A DNA stretch of 11,552 bases from Pseudomonadota bacterium. GTDB taxonomy: Bacteria > Pseudomonadota > Gammaproteobacteria > Steroidobacterales > Steroidobacteraceae. Under the pieces are notes generated by a model that was given only the letters and a program-made list of their open reading frames with translations, did not search any database and had not been told where the DNA came from. Positions 6,356 through 11,552 of this stretch are shown here, piece by piece. The number at the start of each line of letters is the position of its first letter. The stretch's first letter is position 1. The stretch lies in the NCBI GenBank assembly GCA_021781775.1, contig JAJXWE010000014.1, positions 728-12,279 on the forward strand, written 5' to 3'. A program made the position numbers and the translations under genes.

Positions 6356-9265
6356 ATGATCAGATCCCAATGCCACCACAATGGCCGCCTTGCGCGGTGG
6401 TCGCTCGGTCTCGCGCTCGGGGTGTGTCTGCCGGCCCTGGCGGTGAGCCCACCGGCCGAGCACACCGACCTCATCGCCCGGCCGGTGCAGATCACCGCAG
6501 CGAACCGCGCGCGCTACAGCGCGACGCTGCCCACCTGGCGGCGCGTGAGTCCGGTGGGCACGCTCGTCAGCACGCCCAATTTCCCCACCAAGGTGCTGAG
6601 TATGGCCGGGCACGTCCTCGTGCTGGCCAACGGTGCGACAGTCTTCCAGACGGTCACCTGGTACGGCCCGGACCTGCAGCGCCAGGCGCGCCTTGCGACC
6701 TTCACGGCCGTCGCCCCGGCGCACGCGACCGTCTCTACGTTCTCCGGCAGCTCCGCGCAGGTCATCGATCCGCTCCACGCGGGTGCGGCAGGCGCGGTGT
6801 ACTCGACGAATCAGCCGGCGAAGGTGCGCGCCGCCGAGGCGCAGGCCACGGAGCGGGCCGAGGAGAACCCCGAGCCGATTGCGACCCGGGTCATCTCGCA
6901 CAGCGATCTGTTCCAGGGTCTGGCCGCCGGGCGCGACGGAACGGTCTATGCCACCGGCGGGAACGCCGACAAGGTGTTCGCGCTGCGGATGCAGGCGGGC
7001 CGGGTGCGGGTCGTGCACGTGTATCGACTCACCTGGCAGCACTTCCCATCCAGCCAGTATCCGTACGCGTATCAAGGCAATCACGACCAGAAGCCCTTTC
7101 GCTTCTATCCCGACTCGGTGGTCGTGGGCCCGAACGGGCGGTACCTGTACGTCACGGGGCTGCTCGCCAACAGTCTGGCGCGCATCGACCTCAGCAGCGG
7201 CGCGACGCGCTACGTGAACGTCGGGCCGTTCCCGTTCGCCGTGGTGCTCGCCGACGGTGGTCACCGGCTTGCCGTGAGCGATTGGGCGGGCAGCGGAGTG
7301 ACGGTCCTCGACCGACGGACCCTGCGCGTCCTCGGCACCGTCGCCACCGGTCCTGAGGTCGGCCCGCACACCGTGGCCGCCGGTGTGCATCCCACCGCAA
7401 TGACCAGCGTGCCGAACGGGCCCGATGTCTGGGTGGCGGACGCTAATGCCGATGCGCTGGTACAGGTCGACACCCGTTCATTGAAAGCCGTCCGGGTCAT
7501 CGACGATGGTCCTTACGCGGGCGCGCCGCCCGGCAGCTATCCGGACGCGCTGGCCGTGGCACGGGGCAAGCTGTTCGTCGCCAACGCCGGCAATGACGAC
7601 GTGGCGGTCTACGATCTGGCCAACGGCAAGGCCCTGGGACTGATCCCCACGGGCTGGTACCCGAGCGACCTCGCCGTACGGCATGACAACCTGTACGTGG
7701 TGGCGGCCAAGGGACTGGGGACCGGGCCGAACCTTCAGTGGCAGTACATCGGCAACATGATGCACGGCCTGCTGCAGCGGGTGCCGTTGCAGGATCTGGC
7801 GCACGAGCTGCCGCGCTGGACGCATGAGGCGCTGCAGAGCGGCGGGTTCCTGCCCGCGCAACGGCGGACGATGGCGCAGCACAATGCCCGGACCACGGCG
7901 TTTCTGCGCCGCCACATTCATTACGTCGTGCTCATCCTGCACGAGAACAAGACGTTCGACGAGGATTTCGGCGAATACCGCGCGGCGGGCGCCTGGGCCG
8001 ACCCGCGCTTCTCCCTGTATGGTCCGCGGGAGCTGCCGAACCTCTACCGCTGGGCCGCGCATGATGCGCTGTTCGCGAACTTCATGGCCGACGGCGAGGT
8101 CACGGCGCAGGGCCACCAGTGGACCGACGGCGCATCCGATTCGGACGTCGTGCAGCGTCTCTGGCCCGAGTACTACTCGGGTCGGACACTGGTGTGGAAT
8201 GCCGGTCCGGGGGGAACTGGCGCACTGCACCCGAAAGCCTCGGCCAGCCATGATCCGTTCGAGTATGCCCACCGGCATCTCGGCGCCTATGCCAACCCGT
8301 GGATCAGCTACCCGCAGCGGCTATACTTGTTCAACGACCTGCTGGCGCACGGGGTGTCGTTCGAAGACTTCGGCGAGAACGTCACGCGCGCACGCGACGG
8401 CGTGATCCGCAGCGCCCTGATCGCACACGTCGATCAGACGTATCCCGGCTGGGACCGGCTGATCCGCGACGACAACCGGGTCGATGCGGCCCTCGCGTGG
8501 CTCAAGGCTCACCCTGGCAAGGCGTTCCCACACTTCATCTTCATCTGGTTGCCCGATGATCACACTGCGGGGTTGAAGGCGTGCTACTACAGCCCGGACT
8601 ACTACGTGGCCGACAACGACCACGCCACCGCGCGATTGGTGCACTACCTTGCTGGGACACCCCAGTGGCGCCACATGGTGGTGTTCCTCGAGCAGGATGA
8701 TGCGCAGAGCGGCGCTGACCACATCAATGCGCACCGCACGCTGGCGCTGGCGATGGGCCCCTGGGTCAAGTCCGCAGTACTGGACACGCAACCGCTCTCT
8801 CAGGTCAACATCGTGCGCAGCATCGAGGCGGTATTCGGTTTGCCGGCGATGTCGCAGTGGGATGCCAATTCCGAGGTCATTTCGGGCATCTGGCGCAGGA
8901 CTGCGCGCGCCGAGGCCATGCCGGTGCTGCCCATGCAGGTTCCCGTGCAGTTCAACCCGGGCCGGTGCAGCGACCAGCTGCTCCTGCGGCGCGAGGCTGG
9001 AGCGGCGGGGCACGCGCTCACCCCCGAGTGGCTGAAGCAACACACCGATCCGCACGGCGCGCACGGTCCTGCGTTGAGCTCCCGCGAGGCATTCACGCCG
9101 ACCTCGATCCTGAAGGTCGCGGGACCCGAGCAGCTGCGTCAGGAATGGATCGCGAGCAAGGGGCAGCGCAGCTACCGGGCTTTCCAGCAGTTTCTGCGTG
9201 AGTACGCTGCTGCGCACGGGAGTCCGGTCTCGGCGTACGAGGCGAACGACGGCGCGCTGCATTGA
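6356..9265 (+). CDS. Exported bifunctional YncE-type beta-propeller / phosphoesterase
   Basis: The chosen start gives 969 residues. Residues 1-29 are a signal peptide (basic MIRSQCHHNGRLAR, a hydrophobic core, cleavage near ALA/V30), so the protein should be periplasmic or secreted. Residues ~75-500 form a YVTN/YncE beta-propeller with blades such as GPNGRYLYVTGLLANSLARI and PDVWVADANADALVQVD, ending in the family signature TGWYPSDLAV then AAKGLGTGPN. The C-terminal part belongs to the alkaline phosphatase superfamily (acid phosphatase/phospholipase C-type phosphoesterases). It has HENKTFDEDFGE from residue 529, where E530 and N531 are likely metal ligands, GHQW at 586-589, PDDHT at 733-737, and QDDAQSGADH at 780-789. 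Its relatives hydrolyse phosphate esters; the substrate here is unknown. Residue 780 is Q where relatives I recall read EDDAQ. The BlaI/M56 module lies upstream and a strong hairpin follows the gene. Confidence 0.9.
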   Translation: MIRSQCHHNGRLARWSLGLALGVCLPALAVSPPAEHTDLIARPVQITAANRARYSATLPTWRRVSPVGTLVSTPNFPTKVLSMAGHVLVLANGATVFQTVTWYGPDLQRQARLATFTAVAPAHATVSTFSGSSAQVIDPLHAGAAGAVYSTNQPAKVRAAEAQATERAEENPEPIATRVISHSDLFQGLAAGRDGTVYATGGNADKVFALRMQAGRVRVVHVYRLTWQHFPSSQYPYAYQGNHDQKPFRFYPDSVVVGPNGRYLYVTGLLANSLARIDLSSGATRYVNVGPFPFAVVLADGGHRLAVSDWAGSGVTVLDRRTLRVLGTVATGPEVGPHTVAAGVHPTAMTSVPNGPDVWVADANADALVQVDTRSLKAVRVIDDGPYAGAPPGSYPDALAVARGKLFVANAGNDDVAVYDLANGKALGLIPTGWYPSDLAVRHDNLYVVAAKGLGTGPNLQWQYIGNMMHGLLQRVPLQDLAHELPRWTHEALQSGGFLPAQRRTMAQHNARTTAFLRRHIHYVVLILHENKTFDEDFGEYRAAGAWADPRFSLYGPRELPNLYRWAAHDALFANFMADGEVTAQGHQWTDGASDSDVVQRLWPEYYSGRTLVWNAGPGGTGALHPKASASHDPFEYAHRHLGAYANPWISYPQRLYLFNDLLAHGVSFEDFGENVTRARDGVIRSALIAHVDQTYPGWDRLIRDDNRVDAALAWLKAHPGKAFPHFIFIWLPDDHTAGLKACYYSPDYYVADNDHATARLVHYLAGTPQWRHMVVFLEQDDAQSGADHINAHRTLALAMGPWVKSAVLDTQPLSQVNIVRSIEAVFGLPAMSQWDANSEVISGIWRRTARAEAMPVLPMQVPVQFNPGRCSDQLLLRREAGAAGHALTPEWLKQHTDPHGAHGPALSSREAFTPTSILKVAGPEQLRQEWIASKGQRSYRAFQQFLREYAAAHGSPVSAYEANDGALH

Positions 9266-9294
9266 GGCCGCGCCCGATGGCCGGATGAGCCGCT

Positions 9295-9320
9295 CCCCCG
9301 CTCTGGCGCCAGAGCGGGGG
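9295..9320 (+). terminator. 26-bp palindromic hairpin after the phosphoesterase gene
   Basis: CCCCCGCTCTGGC (9295-9307) and GCCAGAGCGGGGG (9308-9320) are perfect reverse complements. The folded form would be a 10-11 bp stem with a small GC loop, about 30 bases after the stop codon. It lacks a clear U-tract (gcattcagtc follows), like the hairpin after the receptor gene. A terminator or mRNA-stabilising role is likely. Confidence 0.75.
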
Positions 9321-9497
9321 GCATTCAGTCGGGCCTGCTTGGGGGGATCGGACGCGAGCGGATGCAGTACCTGTGCGTAGGCCGGCCGCGATATTCATGT
9401 GCGGCGGCACGTTCCGCGGACGCAGGCCTGCGGCGCGATTGACCGCGACGCACTGCTGGGGGGATGATTCGCATCCAGATACGGCCCAAAAATGGAT

Positions 9498-9503
9498 TAC
9501 AAT
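9498..9503 (+). promoter_or_regulatory. possible -10 element for the GGDEF gene
   Basis: TACAAT matches five of six sigma-70 -10 positions within the only AT-rich patch of this gap. The hexamer at -35 distance is poor. Transcription from here would give a leader of about 125-130 bases before the ATG at 9638. Confidence 0.4.
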
Positions 9504-9637
9504 CGTTTGCCGTTGATGAGTACGAACAATAAGCCGCAGTGCGGGACGCGATCGATCCACTGTCATCGACTGCCTCGAGGCGCCGCGCCGCGCAATCGCT
9601 CGCCGAGTGACACGCGCGTCGGCAGTCTGGTGTCGCC

Positions 9638-10666
9638 ATGAGATATATCGAATCAAAAGAGCAAAGCGCCGAGTTGCTGCGCCTCACGTTGCCGCTGATG
9701 GTGCGGCAGACGGCCGCCTATCATCCCATCAGCTACACGATCTGGTATGAGCACGTTGCGGGCATCAACCCGCCGCTCAGCTCCGCGCTCGCGGCGCGGC
9801 TCGAGACCAACGAGCCGCTGAGCGACGATGAGGCATACCGGCTCTACGCGCGGCACGTCTCGGAGCGGGATGCGGCCGTGCTCGATCATCTGCAGCAACG
9901 CCTGCAGGACCTGCTCGACGACACCGCGCGGACCATCAACAGCGCGGGCGAAGACAGCGGGCACTTCACCCGCACGTTGCGCGAGAGCCGCTCGGATCTG
10001 GAGCAGGAGGCGACGACCGCGAAGATCCAGCAGGTGATCTCGCGCCTGTTGAGCGAAGCGCTGCGCATGGAGACGATGACCCAGATCCTGGCGGAGAAAC
10101 TCGATGGCAGCACCCGCGAGGTCAGGGCGCTGACCGAACAGCTGCAGCGGGCGCAGACCGAGGCGGTCATCGACCCGTTGTGCGGTATCCACAACCGGCG
10201 CGGGTTTCTGCGCGAAGCGAAAGCGCTGCTCGAATCGAGCGCCGGCCTCGAGGGCAGCGCGATCGTGCTGGCGGACGTCGATCACTTCAAGCAGGTCAAC
10301 GACACCTACGGACATCTGCTCGGCGACAAGGTGCTGCGCTCGGTCGGCGGGATATTCCGCGAAAGCGTCAAGGAGGTCGGCGTCGCGGCGCGCGTCGGCG
10401 GGGAGGAGTTTGCACTGCTGCTGCCGAGCACGACGCTGCAGGCGGCGCGCTCGCTGGCCGAGCAGATCCGCGCAGCGGTGGCGCGGGGGCGGATCCAGCG
10501 CGAAAAGAACAAGGAGGACATCGGATCGATCACCGTGTCCCTCGGGGTGGCCGTCGGGGCCGCGGGCGAAACGCTCGACATGCTGATGTTTCGCGCCGAC
10601 CGGGCGCTCTACTCGGCCAAGCGTGCCGGGCGCAACCAGGTGTGCGTCGAGGCGCCGAGCGCCTGA
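9638..10666 (+). CDS. Cytosolic GGDEF diguanylate cyclase with N-terminal helical domain
   Basis: This 342-residue protein has no signal peptide or membrane segment. Residues ~1-85 (LPLMVRQTAAYHPISYTIWY and onward) form a helical N-terminal domain of a kind I recall on other proteobacterial GGDEF proteins but cannot name. Residues ~85-175 are strongly coiled-coil-like, probably for dimerisation. The GGDEF domain starts at D179 (DPLCGIHNRRGF, a variant of DxLTGLxNRR), with metal-site residues in LADVDHFK (D213, D215) and the active-site loop RVGGEEF (GGEEF at 254-258). It should make cyclic di-GMP from two GTP. The inhibitory RxxD site expected just before the loop reads KEVG (245-248), so product inhibition through it is not expected. 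No clear Shine-Dalgarno precedes the ATG, so the start is less sure than the product. No partner gene is adjacent on this strand. Confidence 0.92.
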   Translation: MRYIESKEQSAELLRLTLPLMVRQTAAYHPISYTIWYEHVAGINPPLSSALAARLETNEPLSDDEAYRLYARHVSERDAAVLDHLQQRLQDLLDDTARTINSAGEDSGHFTRTLRESRSDLEQEATTAKIQQVISRLLSEALRMETMTQILAEKLDGSTREVRALTEQLQRAQTEAVIDPLCGIHNRRGFLREAKALLESSAGLEGSAIVLADVDHFKQVNDTYGHLLGDKVLRSVGGIFRESVKEVGVAARVGGEEFALLLPSTTLQAARSLAEQIRAAVARGRIQREKNKEDIGSITVSLGVAVGAAGETLDMLMFRADRALYSAKRAGRNQVCVEAPSA

Positions 10667-10733
10667 TCCGATCATCCCGCACGTCCGGTGCACTGCGCAG
10701 CCCGCAGCCCGACCGGGCCGCGTGGCCTGCTGC

Positions 10734-11426
10734 TCACAGGTGGCGCAGCAGATCGAAGCCCAGTTTCAGAGAGTCCCAGACAATCCCGACCGCGATCCGC
10801 ACCCCGGTCGAGGTGATATCGACGACGCCGCGTAGTGCGAAGCGGCCGGCCTCGGCCAGAATCTCGTGGGGATGTTGCGCGGCGTAGCGCACCGCAATCT
10901 GCTCGTCGCGGTGCGCAGCCTGGCGCTGCGCGGCGGTGAGGTCGGCCGCAGGGATCGCCCGCAGCTGCACGGCCGCCGTGCCCGCGAGGTAGAAGCCGAG
11001 CTGGTGCGCCACGGCCGGCGTCGCATCCACGATGCGCCCGCCGTAAAACGGACCGCGGTCATCCACCATCGCCACCGCCTCGCGGCCGTTGCTCAGGTTG
11101 CGGATGGTCACCCAGGTGCCGAATGGCAGCGTCTTGCTGGCAACGCGCATGGCCTGCGGGTCGAACGGCGCGCCGCTCGCGGTGGGGCGGCCGGCAGCGT
11201 CGCGGCCATACCAGGAGGCCGCGCCGCGCGCCTGATAGCCGGCCGCCGAGGCGAGGACCCGGTAGCAGCCGTGCCCGGCAACGCAGTAACCGCCGGCCGG
11301 TGGCCTTTGCGGCGGCCCGGCGGTGCAGCCCGCGAGGAGACAGGCCGTCGCGATGGAGCCGTACGGGGGCGCGCGGCGGCCGTGGCGGGCAATCCGCGCC
11401 CGGGACGCGCGCGGCGGCCCGTTCAT
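10734..11426 (-). CDS. RlpA-like outer-membrane lipoprotein (double-psi beta-barrel), divergent active site
   Basis: From the ATG at 11426-11424 the protein has 230 residues. A basic n-region and a short hydrophobic run end in the lipobox LLAGC, with lipidated C34. Residues 47-73 follow the RlpA linker (two cysteines C48 and C54, then YRVLASAAGYQARGAASWYG). The barrel follows: GRPTASGAPFD (79-89), VASKTLPFGT (95-104), VDDRGPFYGGRIVDAT (121-136). RlpA proteins are lytic transglycosylases that cleave denuded septal peptidoglycan. Here the usual glutamate (SGE) is A86 and the usual histidine (AAH) is S97, while the aspartate D123 is kept. There is no SPOR domain; instead residues ~160-230 are a helical tail ending in a hydrophobic/amphipathic stretch (GVRIAVGIVWDSLKLGFDLL). 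The frame extends to 11501 into the SDR gene, but the lipobox position favours 11426. A 25-base gap separates it from the SDR gene, suggesting one operon. Confidence 0.82.
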   Translation of the reverse strand: MNGPPRASRARIARHGRRAPPYGSIATACLLAGCTAGPPQRPPAGGYCVAGHGCYRVLASAAGYQARGAASWYGRDAAGRPTASGAPFDPQAMRVASKTLPFGTWVTIRNLSNGREAVAMVDDRGPFYGGRIVDATPAVAHQLGFYLAGTAAVQLRAIPAADLTAAQRQAAHRDEQIAVRYAAQHPHEILAEAGRFALRGVVDITSTGVRIAVGIVWDSLKLGFDLLRHL

Positions 11427-11451
11427 CTCGCGGCACGACTGTCCAAGCGGT

Positions 11452-11552
11452 TTAATGCACGTAGGAGGCTGCGTTGACGTCGATGGTGCTGCCGGTCGCA
11501 TGATCGGCCAGTCCGCTGGCCAGGAAGGCGACGAGCGGAGCGATGTCCTCGG
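11452..11552 (-). CDS. Short-chain dehydrogenase/reductase, C-terminal fragment cut by window edge
   Basis: Reading the minus strand from the edge gives 32 complete codons before TAA (11454-11452). They encode EDIAPLVAFLASGLADHATG followed by STIDVNAASYVH. This is the C-terminal end of classical SDR-fold NAD(P)-dependent oxidoreductases: the pEDIA..v.FLaS helix and the TG..I.V strand, usually ending in a DGG or NGAS turn. Here that position is NAAS. The catalytic YxxxK and Rossmann glycine motif lie outside the window, so substrate and activity cannot be judged. It is immediately upstream of the RlpA-like gene on the same strand. Confidence 0.75.
   Translation of the reverse strand, partial: EDIAPLVAFLASGLADHATGSTIDVNAASYVH

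Larger units (their letters stand above)
9266..9637. other. 372-base gap without a supported gene
   Basis: The first part holds the hairpin that ends the phosphoesterase gene. The middle has a 12-bp palindrome CGCAGGCCTGCG (9421-9432) and two near-identical G-runs, CTGCTTGGGGGGAT (9335-9348) and CTGCTGGGGGGAT (9453-9465). The region around 9485-9535 is markedly less GC-rich than its surroundings and includes a possible -10 element. The last ~100 bases would be the 5' leader of the GGDEF gene. I see no tRNA or recognisable riboswitch here. Confidence 0.6.

Noticed and set aside
9492..9641. 49-codon open frame (starts MDYNRLPL) whose TGA overlaps the ATG of the cyclase gene
   Set aside because: The ATGA overlap is tempting, but no Shine-Dalgarno precedes the ATG, a possible -10 element (9498-9503) lies just inside its start, and the encoded peptide is arginine/proline-rich with no recognisable pattern. 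It needs ribosome profiling or conservation to be believed.
10667..10733. Bidirectional terminator between the convergent cyclase and RlpA-like genes
   Set aside because: Only a 4-bp stem (GCCC 10707-10710 / GGGC 10715-10718) is visible, too weak to call.

Overview
The window is GC-rich, densely coding DNA from a Gram-negative bacterium. The organism has a TonB-dependent outer-membrane receptor, an RlpA-type outer-membrane lipoprotein, a diguanylate cyclase and a large exported phosphoesterase. The pairing of a TPR-sulfotransferase with a TonB-dependent receptor is familiar from environmental gammaproteobacteria (Xanthomonadales/Nevskiales/Steroidobacter-like lineages) and from sphingomonads. 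I favour the former, but the taxonomic call is inference. I see no rRNA, tRNA, insertion sequence, CRISPR array or phage gene.

Layout. Bases 1-1860 (+): 3' part of a TPR-sulfotransferase gene cut by the window edge. Bases 1936-4536 (+): complete TonB-dependent receptor, closed by a strong 18-bp hairpin. Bases 4793-6123 (+): two-gene module of a BlaI/MecI-type repressor and an M56 membrane metalloprotease, overlapping by ATGA. Bases 6356-9265 (+): secreted bifunctional protein with an N-terminal YncE/YVTN beta-propeller and a C-terminal phosphoesterase of the alkaline/acid phosphatase superfamily, closed by a 26-bp palindromic hairpin. Bases 9266-9637: non-coding stretch with a possible promoter. 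Bases 9638-10666 (+): cytosolic GGDEF diguanylate cyclase. On the minus strand, convergent with it, lie an RlpA-like lipoprotein (10734-11426) and, upstream of it, the C-terminal end of a short-chain dehydrogenase/reductase (11452 to the window edge).

How the genes may work together. The sulfotransferase and the receptor form the first unit: the receptor would import a large ligand, and the sulfotransferase might modify a ligand or partner (inference). The BlaI/M56 pair is a one-step signalling module in which the membrane protease would inactivate its own repressor. It ends just after the fourth membrane helix, so it lacks the extracellular sensor domain of BlaR1. The pair and the phosphoesterase lie in the same direction, but a 232-base gap with a possible promoter separates them, so control of one by the other is only a hypothesis. 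The cyclase and the RlpA/SDR pair look like independent units.

The points most worth a second look are the RlpA-like protein, whose active-site positions are altered and which has an unusual C-terminal tail; the sensor-less BlaI/M56 module; the diguanylate cyclase with no inhibitory site; and a perfect 28-bp palindrome at the first base of the window, which may be an assembly artefact. Nothing here clearly amounts to a new defence or mobile system.
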